Shown here: positions 26,884-37,470 of the stretch, piece by piece | How positions within the stretch are numbered: position 1 is the first letter of the stretch | Layout of the letters: every line of letters starts with the position of its first letter | Assembly (NCBI RefSeq): GCF_039614725.1 | Contig: NZ_CP154859.1 | Span: forward strand, 744,001-808,000 | Source: Thauera sp. JM12B12 | GTDB taxonomy: Bacteria > Pseudomonadota > Gammaproteobacteria > Burkholderiales > Rhodocyclaceae | Length of the DNA stretch: 64,000 nt | Direction: 5' to 3' | Program-made: the position numbers and the translations under genes | Notes under the pieces: model-generated | Told to the model about the DNA's origin: nothing | Database searches by the model: none | Seen by the model: only the letters and a program-made list of their open reading frames with translations

Positions 26884-28083
26884 ATGAGCAAACAGATTCA
26901 GGACGCCTACATCGTCGCCGCAGTGCGCACGCCGGTGGCCAAGCGCAATGGCGCATTCCGGCACGTCCGCCCCGACGACATGCTGGCAAGGGTGCTGCGC
27001 GCGGTGGTCGCCAAGGTGCCCAACCTCGACGGCAACGAGATCGGCGACGTGATCACCGGCTGCGCGATGCCCGAGGCCGAGCAGGGCATGAACGTGGCGC
27101 GCATCGGCCTGCTGCTGGCGGGTCTGCCCGATGCCGTGCCCGGCATCACCATCAACCGCTTCTGCGCCTCCGGGCTGCAGGCGGTGGCCGACGCGGCCAA
27201 CCGCATCCGCCTGGGCGAGGCCGACGTGATGATCGCTGCCGGCACCGAGAGCATGAGCGCGATGCCGCAGATCATGGGCAACAAGGTCAGCCTCAACCCG
27301 GAGATCTTCGCGCATGCCGAGAACCTCGACATCGCCTACGGCATGGGTCTCACCGCGGAGAAGGTAGCGCAGCAGTGGGGGGTGAGCCGCGAGGACCAGG
27401 ACGCGTTCGCGGTCGAGTCGCACCGCCGCGCCTGCGCGGCGATCGCCAGCGGCCGGTTTCAGGACGAGATCCTCCCTTATGTCGTGAAGTCCTACGCCCC
27501 GGGGGCGGATGGCACGGTGCGCATCACCGAGCGCCTGGTCGAGCACGATGAGGGGCCGCGTCCGGATGCCGCGGCCGACTCGCTGGGCAAGCTCAAGCCG
27601 GTCTTCGCGGCGCGCGGCTCGGTCACGGCGGGCAACAGCTCGCAGATGTCGGACGGCGCCGCGGCGGTGCTGCTGATGAGCGAGGCCGCGGTGAAGCGCT
27701 ACGACGTCAGGCCGATCGCGCGTTTTTCCAGCTTCGCGGTTGCCGGCGTGCCGCCGGAGGTGATGGGCATCGGGCCGGTGGAGGCGATCCCGCGCGCACT
27801 CGCGCGCGCCGGCGTGTCACTCGGCGACATCGGCTGGACCGAACTCAACGAGGCCTTCGCCGCGCAGGCGCTGGCGGTGATGCGTCAAATCGGGATGGAC
27901 CCGGCCAAGGTCAACCCGCTCGGCGGTGCGATCGCGCTCGGTCATCCGCTGGGCGCCACCGGAGCCATCCGCACCGCGACCCTGATGGCGGCGATGCAGC
28001 GTGATCCGGGGTTGCGCTACGGGATGATCAGCATGTGCATCGGCACCGGCATGGGTGCGGCAGGTATTTTCGAGCGGGTGTGA
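26884..28083 (+). CDS. fadA: Acetyl-CoA C-acyltransferase, FadA-type thiolase
   Basis: The 399-residue thiolase has nucleophile C94 in NRFCASGLQ, NEAFAAQALAV, GHPLGATGA and the second catalytic cysteine C385 in MCIGTGMGA. It cleaves 3-ketoacyl-CoA with CoA to acetyl-CoA and a shortened acyl-CoA. It is the last gene of the fad cluster, 14 bp after its dehydrogenase/hydratase partner. A strong intrinsic terminator follows about 50 bp downstream. The cluster thus has two thiolases and two multifunctional enzymes but a single acyl-CoA dehydrogenase. Confidence 0.92.
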   Translation: MSKQIQDAYIVAAVRTPVAKRNGAFRHVRPDDMLARVLRAVVAKVPNLDGNEIGDVITGCAMPEAEQGMNVARIGLLLAGLPDAVPGITINRFCASGLQAVADAANRIRLGEADVMIAAGTESMSAMPQIMGNKVSLNPEIFAHAENLDIAYGMGLTAEKVAQQWGVSREDQDAFAVESHRRACAAIASGRFQDEILPYVVKSYAPGADGTVRITERLVEHDEGPRPDAAADSLGKLKPVFAARGSVTAGNSSQMSDGAAAVLLMSEAAVKRYDVRPIARFSSFAVAGVPPEVMGIGPVEAIPRALARAGVSLGDIGWTELNEAFAAQALAVMRQIGMDPAKVNPLGGAIALGHPLGATGAIRTATLMAAMQRDPGLRYGMISMCIGTGMGAAGIFERV

Positions 28084-28087
28084 TGGC

Positions 28088-28192
28088 GCATTGCAGCATT
28101 TTCTGAACGAAAGCTTGCTGCATGCTGAACGCCGGCCGACGGGGCGGAAACGCCATGAAGCCGTCGGCCGGCGGGATTTTTTGCTGCAATGC
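28088..28192. repeat. 11-bp inverted repeat enclosing the fad terminator
   Basis: GCATTGCAGCA at 28088-28098 is the exact reverse complement of TGCTGCAATGC at 28182-28192. The pair encloses the intrinsic terminator, so the RNA could form a larger nested structure. Both arms are TGC/GCA-rich, which might instead be protein-binding half-sites. Function is unknown. Confidence 0.5.
28131..28182 (+). terminator. Rho-independent terminator after fadA
   Basis: GCCGGCCGACGG (28131-28142) pairs perfectly with CCGTCGGCCGGC (28161-28172). The loop carries a small GGCG-GAAA-CGCC hairpin. The stem is followed by GGGA and six T residues (28177-28182). It ends the fad transcript. Confidence 0.9.
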
Positions 28193-28282
28193 AATATGTT
28201 CATGGGGTGAAGGCCGCGCGCAATTCCGGCCGCCGGAGATTGTGGATATCCCGGATTTCCGTGCTTCCTTTCCCGTTCCGGG

Positions 28283-29770
<1,488 letters not shown>

Positions 29771-29772
29771 GA

Positions 29773-30984
29773 ATGGGTCTGCGCTCCTGGCTCGACAGCA
29801 TCGAGCATCATTTCGAAAAAGGCGGCAAGTACGAGAAGTTCTACGCTCTGTACGAAGCCATCGACACAGGCCTGTTCAAGCCCGGCAGTGTCACCCGCAC
29901 CACCGCCCACGTGCGCGACGGCCTCGACCTCAAGCGCATGATGATCACGGTGTGGCTGTGCACCTTCCCGGCGATGTTCTTCGGCATGTGGAACGTCGGC
30001 TACCAGGCCAACACCATCCTGGCCGGCAGCGCCGAGCTGATGGCGGCGCAGGATGGCTGGCGCATCGCGCTCACCAGCGCGCTGGCGGGGCTGGATCCAG
30101 CCAGCGTGTGGGCCAACTTCCTGCACGGGGCGACCTACTTCCTGCCGATCTACCTGACGACCTTCATCGTCGGCGGCTTCTGGGAAGTGCTGTTCGCCGC
30201 GATCCGCAAGCACGAGGTCAATGAGGGCTTCTTCGTCACCTCGGTGCTGTTCGCGCTGACGCTGCCGCCGGACATCCCGCTCTGGCAGGTGGCGCTCGGC
30301 ATCAGCTTCGGCGTCGTGGTGGCCAAGGAAGTGTTCGGCGGTACCGGCAAGAACTTCCTCAACCCGGCGCTGGCCGGCCGCGCCTTCCTGTACTTCGCCT
30401 ATCCGGCGCAGATCTCGGGCGACGCGGTGTGGACCGCGGTCGATGGCTACACCGGCGCGACCATGCTGTCGCTCGGAGCCGCCGGCGGCATCGAGGCGGT
30501 GGTCGGCAACGGCATCGACTGGATGAGCGCCTTCCTCGGCACGGTCCATGGCTCGATCGGCGAAACCAGCACGCTCGCCATCCTCATCGGCGGCGGCGTG
30601 CTGCTGGTGATGAAGATCGCGTCGTGGCGGATCGTCGCCGGGGTCTTCCTCGGCATGGTGGGCGCCAGCCTGCTGTTCAACGCGATCGGCTCCGACACCA
30701 ACCCGATGTTCGGGGTGCCCTGGTACTGGCACCTGGTGATGGGCGGCTTCGCCTTCGGCATGATGTTCATGGCCACCGATCCGGTTTCGGCGTCGATGAC
30801 CAACACCGGCAAGTGGATCTTCGGCGCGCTCGTCGGTCTCATGACCGTGCTGGTGCGCGTGGTGAACCCGGCCTTCCCCGAGGGCATCATGCTCGCCATC
30901 CTGTTCGCCAACCTGTGTGCGCCGCTGATCGACCACTACGTGGTCGCGGCCAACATCAAGCGGAGGCTTGCGCGCAATGTCTAA
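29773..30984 (+). CDS. nqrB: Na+-translocating NADH:quinone reductase subunit B
   Basis: The 403-residue membrane subunit carries a covalent FMN and forms part of the sodium pathway. The FMN-attachment motif is DGYTGATML with Thr230, and multiple transmembrane helices are evident (for example [19 protein letters not shown]). The ATG at 29773 is two codons downstream of a possible TTG overlapping nqrA and gives the standard start [20 protein letters not shown]. The 3' end overlaps nqrC by 8 nt. Attachment of FMN needs an ApbE flavin transferase, which is not in this window. Confidence 0.95.
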   Translation: MGLRSWLDSIEHHFEKGGKYEKFYALYEAIDTGLFKPGSVTRTTAHVRDGLDLKRMMITVWLCTFPAMFFGMWNVGYQANTILAGSAELMAAQDGWRIALTSALAGLDPASVWANFLHGATYFLPIYLTTFIVGGFWEVLFAAIRKHEVNEGFFVTSVLFALTLPPDIPLWQVALGISFGVVVAKEVFGGTGKNFLNPALAGRAFLYFAYPAQISGDAVWTAVDGYTGATMLSLGAAGGIEAVVGNGIDWMSAFLGTVHGSIGETSTLAILIGGGVLLVMKIASWRIVAGVFLGMVGASLLFNAIGSDTNPMFGVPWYWHLVMGGFAFGMMFMATDPVSASMTNTGKWIFGALVGLMTVLVRVVNPAFPEGIMLAILFANLCAPLIDHYVVAANIKRRLARNV

Positions 30985-31765
30985 GAAAGAATCGACGAGC
31001 CGCACGCTGCTGGTGGCGCTGGCGGTCAGTCTCGTCAGCTCGGTCTTCGTCGCCGGCGCAGCGGTGTCGCTGAAGCCGGTGCAGATCGAGAACCGCCAGC
31101 TCGACAAGCAGCGCAGCATCCTGTCCATCGCCGGACTGGGCGAGGGTCGCCTGTCGGCGCGCGAGGTCAAGGACCTGTTCGCCAGCCGGATCAGCGCCAA
31201 GGTGGTGGATCTGGAAACCGGCGAATTCACCGATGCCCACGATCCTGCAAGCTTCGATCCGCTCAAGGCGGCGCGTGATCCGGCGCTCTCCGACGCCCTT
31301 CCCGGGGAGCAGGACATCGCCATGATCAAGCGTCGCGAACGCTTCACCACGGTGTACATGGTGGAGAAGGATGGTGCGCTCCAGACCCTGATCCTGCCGA
31401 TCCGCGGCTATGGCCTGTGGTCCACGCTGCACGGCTTCATGGCGGTGAAGGGCGACCTCAACACCGTCGTCGGCATGGGCTTCTACCAGCACGCCGAGAC
31501 CCCGGGTCTGGGCGGCGAGGTCGATAATCCGAACTGGAAGGCGCAGTGGCCGGGCAAGGAGTTGTTCGACGCCGCCGGCAAGCCGGTGATCCGCATCGTC
31601 AAGGGTGGCGTCGATCCGGCCAGCCCGGACGCGAAGCACCAGGTCGACGCGCTCGCCGGCGCCACGCTGACCAGCAACGGTGTCGACCGCCTGATCCAAT
31701 TCTGGCTTGGTGAGCAGGGCTTCGGCCCGCTGCTTTCCAGGCTGCGTACACAACAGGGGGCTTGA
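30977..31765 (+). CDS. nqrC: Na+-translocating NADH:quinone reductase subunit C
   Basis: The 262-residue subunit has one N-terminal transmembrane helix (about 10-32) and a periplasmic FMN-binding domain. The flavin-attachment sequence is [10 protein letters not shown] with Thr230, where most homologs have [14 protein letters not shown], another conserved NqrC/RnfG stretch, is at 171-180. The start at 30977 lies inside the nqrB end (8-nt overlap), and nqrD begins 2 nt after the stop. Confidence 0.94.
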   Translation: MSKKESTSRTLLVALAVSLVSSVFVAGAAVSLKPVQIENRQLDKQRSILSIAGLGEGRLSAREVKDLFASRISAKVVDLETGEFTDAHDPASFDPLKAARDPALSDALPGEQDIAMIKRRERFTTVYMVEKDGALQTLILPIRGYGLWSTLHGFMAVKGDLNTVVGMGFYQHAETPGLGGEVDNPNWKAQWPGKELFDAAGKPVIRIVKGGVDPASPDAKHQVDALAGATLTSNGVDRLIQFWLGEQGFGPLLSRLRTQQGA

Positions 31766-31767
31766 AA

Positions 31768-32436
31768 ATGGCCAAACCGACCGTCAAGGAAGTCCTGTTC
31801 AATCCGGTCTTCGCCAACAACCCGATCGGCCTGCAGATCCTCGGCATCTGCTCGGCGCTCGCGGTGACGTCGAACCTGCAGACCGCGCTCGTGATGTCGA
31901 TCGCGCTCACGCTGGTGACCGGCTTCTCCAACCTGTTCATCTCGATGATCCGCAACCAGATCCCGAGCTCGATCCGCATGATCGTGCAGATGGTGATCAT
32001 CGCGTCGCTGGTCATCGTGGTGGACCAGATCCTCAAGGCCTACGCCTACGGGCTCTCCAAGCAGCTCTCGGTGTTCGTCGGCCTGATCATCACCAACTGC
32101 ATCGTCATGGGCCGCGCAGAAGCCTTCGCGATGCAGAACCCGCCCATGCTCTCGTTCTGGGATGGCATCGGCAACGGCCTCGGCTACAGCGTGGTGCTGC
32201 TCACCCTGGGCGTGATCCGCGAGCTGTTCGGCGCCGGCAAGCTGTTCGGCGTCGAGATCATCACGCTGGCCAAGGATGGCGGCTGGTACATCCCCAACGG
32301 CCTGCTGCTGCTGCCGCCTTCGGCGTTCTTCCTGATCGGCCTGCTGATCTGGGCGCTGCGCTGCTGGAAGAAGGAGCAGGTCGAGAAGCCTGCCTTCCGC
32401 ATGGCGCCGCATGTCGTGGAAAAGGAGGCCTACTGA
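31768..32436 (+). CDS. nqrD: Na+-translocating NADH:quinone reductase subunit D
   Basis: This 222-residue integral membrane subunit has about six helices. It contains the NqrD/RnfE signatures [40 protein letters not shown] and the internal cysteine in [16 protein letters not shown]. The paired cysteines of NqrD and NqrE hold an Fe centre inside the membrane in characterised complexes. The ATG at 31768 is preferred to the TTG at 31762. Confidence 0.94.
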   Translation: MAKPTVKEVLFNPVFANNPIGLQILGICSALAVTSNLQTALVMSIALTLVTGFSNLFISMIRNQIPSSIRMIVQMVIIASLVIVVDQILKAYAYGLSKQLSVFVGLIITNCIVMGRAEAFAMQNPPMLSFWDGIGNGLGYSVVLLTLGVIRELFGAGKLFGVEIITLAKDGGWYIPNGLLLLPPSAFFLIGLLIWALRCWKKEQVEKPAFRMAPHVVEKEAY

Positions 32437-32437
32437 C

Positions 32438-33046
32438 ATGGAACACTTTCTGAGCCTGTTCGTGCGGGCCGTGTTCATCGAGAACATGGCGCTCGCCTTC
32501 TTCCTCGGCATGTGCACCTTCATCGCCATCTCGAAGAAGGTCGAGACCGCGATCGGCCTGGGCATCGCGGTGGTGGTCGTGCAGACCATCACCATGCCGG
32601 CCAACAACCTCATCTACACCTGGCTGCTGCGCGACGGCGCGCTGGCGTGGGCGGGGCTGCCGGACGTCGACCTGTCCTTCCTCGGGCTGCTGTCCTACAT
32701 CGGCGTGATCGCGGCGATCGTGCAGATCCTCGAGATGCTGCTCGACAAGTACGTGCCCAGCCTCTACAACGCGCTCGGCGTGTTCCTGCCGCTGATCACG
32801 GTGAACTGCGCGATCATGGGCGGCACGCTGTTCATGGTCGAGCGCGACTACAACTTCTCGGAGAGCGTGGTCTATGGCCTGGGCTCGGGTTTCTCGTGGG
32901 CCCTGGCGATCGCGCTGCTCGCCGGCATCCGCGAGAAGCTCAAGTACAGCGACGTGCCCGAGGGCCTGCAGGGCCTTGGCATCACCTTCATCACCATCGG
33001 CCTGATGTCGCTGGGCTTCATGTCCTTCTCGGGCGTGCAGCTTTAA
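32438..33046 (+). CDS. nqrE: Na+-translocating NADH:quinone reductase subunit E
   Basis: The 202-residue membrane subunit is homologous to NqrD in inverted topology. Diagnostic sequences are [38 protein letters not shown] and [20 protein letters not shown], with cysteines in the third and other helices. It begins 1 nt after the nqrD stop; an upstream in-frame start overlaps nqrD and is not needed. AAGGAGG about 10 nt upstream serves as ribosome binding site. Confidence 0.95.
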   Translation: MEHFLSLFVRAVFIENMALAFFLGMCTFIAISKKVETAIGLGIAVVVVQTITMPANNLIYTWLLRDGALAWAGLPDVDLSFLGLLSYIGVIAAIVQILEMLLDKYVPSLYNALGVFLPLITVNCAIMGGTLFMVERDYNFSESVVYGLGSGFSWALAIALLAGIREKLKYSDVPEGLQGLGITFITIGLMSLGFMSFSGVQL

Positions 33047-33061
33047 GGAGACCGTGAAACG

Positions 33062-34285
33062 ATGAATACCGAAATCATTCTGGGTATCGGGATGTTCACC
33101 GCCATCGTGCTTGCGCTGGCCGCGTTCATCATCGCCGCCCGCTCGAAGCTGGTGTCCTCCGGCGACGTCACCATCGACATCAACGGCGAGAAGAAGATCA
33201 CCGTTCCGGCCGGTGGCAAGCTGCTGCAGACGCTGGCGGAGACGGGCCTCTTCCTGCCTTCGGCCTGTGGTGGTGGCGGCACCTGCGCGCAGTGCAAGTG
33301 CATCGTCAAGGAAGGCGGCGGCTCGATGCTGCCCACCGAGGAGTCGCACTTCACCAAGCGCGACGCCAAGGAAGGCTGGCGTCTGTCCTGCCAGACGCCG
33401 GTCAAGCAGGACATGAAGGTCGAGGTTCCGGAGGAAGTGTTCGGCGTCAAGAAGTGGGAGTGCACGGTCGAGTCCAACCCGAACGTTGCCACCTTCATCA
33501 AGGAACTCACCCTGCGCCTTCCCGAAGGCGAGGACGTGCACTTCCGCGCCGGCGGCTACGTGCAGCTCGAGTGCCCGCCTCATGTGGTGAACTACAAGGA
33601 TTTCGAGATCCAGGACAAATTCCGCGGCGACTGGGACAAGTTCAACCTGTGGCGCTACGTGTCCAAGGTCGACGAGACCACGATCCGCGCCTATTCGATG
33701 GCGAACTATCCTGGCGAGAAGGGCGTGGTCAAGTTCAACATCCGTGTCGCCACGCCCCCGCCGGGACGTGACGACATCCCGCCGGGCAAGATGTCGTCGT
33801 GGGTGTTCAACCTCAAGAAGGGTGACAAGGTCACCGTGTATGGCCCGTTCGGCGAATTCTTCGCGCGCGAGACCGACAACGAGATGGTGTTCGTTGGCGG
33901 CGGCGCGGGCATGGCGCCGATGCGCTCGCACATCTTCGATCAGTTGAAGCGCCTGCACAGCACGCGCAAGATCAGCTTCTGGTACGGCGCGCGCTCGCTG
34001 CGCGAGGCCTTCTACGTCGACGAGTTTGACAAGCTGGCGGCTGAAAACCCGAACTTCACCTGGCATCTCGCGCTGTCCGACCCGCTCCCCGAGGACAACT
34101 GGACCGGCTACACCGGCTTCATCCACAACGTGCTGTACGACAACTACCTCAAGGACCACCCGGCGCCGGAGGATTGCGAGTTCTACATGTGCGGTCCGCC
34201 GATGATGAACGCCGCGGTGATCAAGACGTTGCTGGATCTCGGCGTCGAGCGCGAAAACATCATGCTCGACGACTTCGGCGGCTGA
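33062..34285 (+). CDS. nqrF: Na+-translocating NADH:quinone reductase subunit F
   Basis: The 407-residue NADH-oxidising subunit has an N-terminal membrane helix (4-26). A 2Fe-2S ferredoxin domain has cysteines C69, C75, C78 and C110. It is followed by an FAD domain ([11 protein letters not shown]) and an NADH-binding domain ([27 protein letters not shown]). Electrons enter the complex here from NADH. It is the last gene of the operon, ended by a strong terminator. The usual nqrM and apbE maturation genes do not follow. Confidence 0.96.
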   Translation: MNTEIILGIGMFTAIVLALAAFIIAARSKLVSSGDVTIDINGEKKITVPAGGKLLQTLAETGLFLPSACGGGGTCAQCKCIVKEGGGSMLPTEESHFTKRDAKEGWRLSCQTPVKQDMKVEVPEEVFGVKKWECTVESNPNVATFIKELTLRLPEGEDVHFRAGGYVQLECPPHVVNYKDFEIQDKFRGDWDKFNLWRYVSKVDETTIRAYSMANYPGEKGVVKFNIRVATPPPGRDDIPPGKMSSWVFNLKKGDKVTVYGPFGEFFARETDNEMVFVGGGAGMAPMRSHIFDQLKRLHSTRKISFWYGARSLREAFYVDEFDKLAAENPNFTWHLALSDPLPEDNWTGYTGFIHNVLYDNYLKDHPAPEDCEFYMCGPPMMNAAVIKTLLDLGVERENIMLDDFGG

Positions 34286-34307
34286 GTCGCTGCTGCCCAC
34301 GTGCTCA

Positions 34308-34346
34308 AGCCCGCCTCCGACCGAATCGGTCGGGGGCGGGCTTTTT
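34308..34346 (+). terminator. Rho-independent terminator after nqrF
   Basis: AGCCCGCC and CCGACCG pair with CGGTCGG and GGCGGGCT around an AAT loop, followed by TTTTT at 34342-34346. It sits between the convergent nqrF and ydcF-like genes. Confidence 0.92.
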
Positions 34347-34359
34347 CGTTTCCGTGCCT

Positions 34360-35139
34360 TCAGCGCGAGAGTCGATAGGCCAGCTGCCCGAGCAACTCGT
34401 GCAGCGCGAACCAGGCTGCGTATGCGGTGTTCTGGCTCGGCAGCTGCAGGCCCTGCTCGTCGGCGGGGGTGACGTCGCCGCTGCCCAGCCAGGCGGTCGG
34501 GGCGGGAATGACCACCAGCCCGGTCGCAGCGAACTCGTCGCGTGCCCGGTTCATGTGCATCGCGTGGGTCACGAGCAGGATCGTGCGCACGCCGGCGCCC
34601 CGCAGCTGGACCGCCGACAGGCGAGCGTTCTCGCGGGTGTCGCGCGATGCGCCCTCGAGCCAGCGCGCCTGCACGCCGAAGTCCTCCTGCAGGCTGCGTT
34701 GCATCAGCACCGCCTCGGGGACGTCGCCCAGCAGCGCCCCGCCGCTGACGAGCAGTGGCAGACCGGTTTCCCTTGCCAGGCGGGCGGCATAGCGGAGGCG
34801 CTCGAGTGCGAGGCGGTTGATGGTCTCGCCGCCAAACTCGGGCGCATGTCTGCGCCTGCCCGCGCCGAGCACCACGATTGCCTCGGCATTGGCGACGGCG
34901 CGGGTGTCGAGCGGATGGGCATACTCCACCTGGGCGACCAGCCAGCTCACGCTCGCCGGTGTGATCAGCGCGAGATTCAGCGCCACCCCCGTCCAGGCGA
35001 GCGTCCTGCCCAGTCGTGGGCGGCGGCCGAGCAAGAGGAGCCCGGCGATGATGGGGAGCAGCGGCATGAGGGGCGGCAGCGCGAGCATGGCGGCCGATTT
35101 CTTAAGCCAGAACAGCAGGGTCGAGAGGTCGAGGGGCAT
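34360..35139 (-). CDS. YdcF/ElyC-family (DUF218) membrane protein
   Basis: The 259-residue protein has two N-terminal hydrophobic helices (about 15-65) and then a DUF218 domain. The domain opens with AEAIVVLGAGRRRHAPEFGG and contains LLVSGGAL, SRDTRENA and ILLVTHAMHMNRA. E. coli ElyC and SanA of this superfamily affect envelope integrity and peptidoglycan precursor metabolism, but the exact activity is uncertain. The ATG at 35139 directly precedes the first helix; the open frame extends further upstream only as GC-rich read-through. It converges on nqrF and is divergent from the DUF2802 gene. Confidence 0.82.
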   Translation of the reverse strand: MPLDLSTLLFWLKKSAAMLALPPLMPLLPIIAGLLLLGRRPRLGRTLAWTGVALNLALITPASVSWLVAQVEYAHPLDTRAVANAEAIVVLGAGRRRHAPEFGGETINRLALERLRYAARLARETGLPLLVSGGALLGDVPEAVLMQRSLQEDFGVQARWLEGASRDTRENARLSAVQLRGAGVRTILLVTHAMHMNRARDEFAATGLVVIPAPTAWLGSGDVTPADEQGLQLPSQNTAYAAWFALHELLGQLAYRLSR

Positions 35140-35300
35140 CGGAAGTCGCCAGGCGTGTCGTTTGTCGGGGCGTGCGCCGGCAAGTATTATCGATGCATCG
35201 CATCCTCGTCGTCGCTCATGCCCCGCGCAACGCTTCCTCTTATTGCCATACCCGAACGGCGCGCCTCCGCGCATGGGGTGTTTCCCTTTCGCGTCAGCGC

Positions 35301-35873
35301 ATGAGCGCGCGGGATCTGCTCTGGCTCGCGGTGCTGGCCCTGATGGGGTATGCGGCCTTCGAGTTTCTGCGCGCATTGCGTGCGCCCAGGCGCGCGCCTG
35401 CGGCGCCAGCCGCCGCGGCCGTGGCCCCCGCGCAGCGCGGCGGCCCCCGGGAAGCCATTGAGGAGCAGGGGGGCGATGGCGACGAGGACGGTGACTTCGA
35501 CTACGCACCGGTGATCGCGCCCGTGGTGGCGGGAACGGACGTCGTGGCCCCCGCCGCGGCTGATGACGCGCGCGCCGAGGTGTTCGCACTCCAGCTCGAG
35601 AATTCGCGCCTGCGTCAGGAACTGCAGGCGCAGAAGGAGCTTGTCGGCATCCAGCAGCAGGAGATTGCGCGCCTGGTGGAGGACCTCAACACCCTGCAGG
35701 ACGAGGCCGAGCGTGCGCGCGTCCAGCCGACCAGCTCGCCCGAGTATTCCGAGGCCATGGTGCTCGCGGCGCAGGGGCTCAATGCAGAGATGATCGCCGC
35801 GCGCTGCGGCATCACCCTTGCCGAGGCCGAGCTGGTGCTCTCGCTCGCCCGGCGTGGGGAGGCGAGCGCGTGA
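35301..35873 (+). CDS. DUF2802 domain protein with N-terminal anchor and coiled coil
   Basis: The 190-residue product has a single membrane helix (DLLWLAVLALMGYAAFEFL), an Ala/Pro/acidic linker and a coiled coil (about 95-140). The C-terminal helix-turn-helix-like DUF2802 segment reads LAAQGLNAEMIAARCGITLAEAELVLSLAR. DUF2802 proteins often occur near flagellar or chemotaxis genes, and here fliW is two genes downstream. The function is not known. The start is uncertain: no strong ribosome binding site precedes ATG 35301, but upstream residues look non-coding. It overlaps the SPOR gene by 4 nt. Confidence 0.75.
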   Translation: MSARDLLWLAVLALMGYAAFEFLRALRAPRRAPAAPAAAAVAPAQRGGPREAIEEQGGDGDEDGDFDYAPVIAPVVAGTDVVAPAAADDARAEVFALQLENSRLRQELQAQKELVGIQQQEIARLVEDLNTLQDEAERARVQPTSSPEYSEAMVLAAQGLNAEMIAARCGITLAEAELVLSLARRGEASA

Positions 35874-36481
35874 TCGCATCGCATCGAGAACCGCCCGCCC
35901 GCGACGTCCTGCTGCGACGCGCGGCGGCTGCGCTGGCGGCTGCGGTGGCGCTCGGGATCGCGGCCTTGTTGCTGGGCACCCGTGTCGAGCCGACGGCGGG
36001 CGATGGGGGGGAGCGGCGCTTCGGCCCCGACCCGATCGCCGCCTCCGCACCCCGCGTGGCTGAGGTTGCCGGGGACGTCAAGTCGCCGGCAGCCGCCGAG
36101 GGTGCGGCATCAACGCCGAACGTTCGACCGCTGGCCGTGGAGGGCGCTTCTGCCGGGCCGGGCGCCGCGGCGCCCGCCGCGGCCGACACGCTTGCCGACG
36201 CCGGGTCGGTGCCCCTGGCGCCGCCGGGCGTGTTGCTGCCCGAGGCCGCGGTCGCGGCGAGCGCTCCCGGTCATCGCGTCCAGCTCGGCGTCTTCGGCGA
36301 CGCCGCCAATGCGGTGACCGTCTATGAGCGCGCGCTCGCAGCCGGCTACGAAGCCCGCATCCAGAGCCGTGTCGTGGTGGGGCCGTTCGCGGACAAGGCG
36401 GCGGCCGAGCGCGCTCAGCGCAAGCTGCGCGAGGCGGGGCTCGGCGCGGGCGTGATCGTGGCCCCCGCGCGGTCGAATTGA
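35870..36481 (+). CDS. SPOR-domain protein
   Basis: The 203-residue protein has a membrane anchor at about 18-36, a long Ala/Pro-rich periplasmic linker, and a C-terminal SPOR domain (about 130-200: VQLGVFGDAANAVTVYERAL, then VVVGPFADKAAAERAQRKL). SPOR domains bind denuded peptidoglycan glycan strands, usually at the division site. The GTG start at 35870 overlaps the DUF2802 stop (GTGA), so the pair is translationally coupled. Its specific role is not evident. Confidence 0.8.
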   Translation: MIASHREPPARDVLLRRAAAALAAAVALGIAALLLGTRVEPTAGDGGERRFGPDPIAASAPRVAEVAGDVKSPAAAEGAASTPNVRPLAVEGASAGPGAAAPAAADTLADAGSVPLAPPGVLLPEAAVAASAPGHRVQLGVFGDAANAVTVYERALAAGYEARIQSRVVVGPFADKAAAERAQRKLREAGLGAGVIVAPARSN

Positions 36482-36556
36482 TTTATCGTGACTGGCTTCC
36501 TGGCGCCACCCTTGAAGCCGGATCAACATTGTCTTTTTCAACGCGAGGTAGAGTCG

Positions 36557-37000
36557 ATGCAGATCAAGAGCCCGATGTTCGGCAGCGCCGAGGTTCCCGA
36601 GGACAAGGTCATCGAGTTTCCGCTGGGGCTGCCCGGTTTCGAGGCGTGCAGGCGCTTCGCGCTCGTGCACGAGGAAGGCAGCGAACCCGAGGTCTTCCTG
36701 CTGCAGAGCGCCGACGACCCCGAGGTGGCGTTCTCCATCACCCTGCCGGCCCGCCTTGGCGTGAACCTCGAGTTCCCGCTCAGCGATGAAGAGGTGGCGC
36801 TGCTGAAGCTCGCCTCGCCCGAGCAGGCAGCGGTCGCGGTGATCGTGCGCAAGGAGGACGCGGAGGCGAACGGCCCGGCGTCCACCGGTCTGCGCGCGAA
36901 CTTCATCGCACCGCTGGTCATCAACGTCGTCTCCCGTATCGGCCTGCAGAAGGTGATCAACCGGCTGGGCTGCGAGATCACGCTCCGCGCCGAGGGCTGA
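36557..37000 (+). CDS. fliW: Flagellar assembly factor FliW
   Basis: This 147-residue protein carries the FliW signatures EFPLGLPGFE, FLLQSADDPEVAFSI and NFIAPLVINV. In characterised bacteria FliW binds flagellin and also antagonises the translational repressor CsrA. Its presence implies a flagellum encoded elsewhere, since no other flagellar gene is in the window. ATG 36557 follows GAGGTAGAG; a longer frame adds 23 unsupported residues. It lies 75 bp after the SPOR gene and may belong to that transcript. Confidence 0.9.
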   Translation: MQIKSPMFGSAEVPEDKVIEFPLGLPGFEACRRFALVHEEGSEPEVFLLQSADDPEVAFSITLPARLGVNLEFPLSDEEVALLKLASPEQAAVAVIVRKEDAEANGPASTGLRANFIAPLVINVVSRIGLQKVINRLGCEITLRAEG

Positions 37001-37061
37001 GCGCCTTCGCGCGGCGTGACGGGTACAATGCCGCTTTCCTTTTTTTGCGGAGGCAAGCGCC

Positions 37062-37442
37062 ATGGCCCGTCAGATCATCTCCACCCCCAATGCTCCGGCG
37101 GCGATCGGCCCCTATTCGCAGGCGGTCAAGGTCGGCAACCAGGTCTTCCTGTCCGGACAGATCGGCCTCGACCCCTCGACCATGGAGATGGTCGAGGGCG
37201 TGGAGGCGCAGGCGCAGCGCGTATTCGCCAACCTGCAGGCGGTGGCCGAGGCGGCAGGCGGCTCTTTTGCCGACGTGGTCAAGATCACCATCTACCTCAC
37301 CGACCTGTCGAACTTCGGTGTCGTCAATGAGGTGATGAAGCGCTGCTTCGCCGAGCCGTATCCGGCGCGGGCCACCGTCGGCGTGCGCGAGCTGCCGCGC
37401 GGTGCGCTGGTGGAGGCGGACCTGGTGCTGGTCCTCGACTGA
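37062..37442 (+). CDS. ridA: RidA-family enamine/imine deaminase
   Basis: The 126-residue protein is of the YjgF/YER057c/UK114 fold. It has the conserved opening [20 protein letters not shown], the catalytic-site arginine in [13 protein letters not shown] and the terminal glutamate in [11 protein letters not shown]. RidA hydrolyses reactive 2-aminoacrylate-type enamines formed by PLP enzymes. A GGAGG ribosome binding site precedes the ATG. It is followed 28 bp later by recG, an association seen in related genomes. Confidence 0.93.
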   Translation: MARQIISTPNAPAAIGPYSQAVKVGNQVFLSGQIGLDPSTMEMVEGVEAQAQRVFANLQAVAEAAGGSFADVVKITIYLTDLSNFGVVNEVMKRCFAEPYPARATVGVRELPRGALVEADLVLVLD

Positions 37443-37470
37443 ACATCGCCGGGACGCAAGGGTGGGGGCA

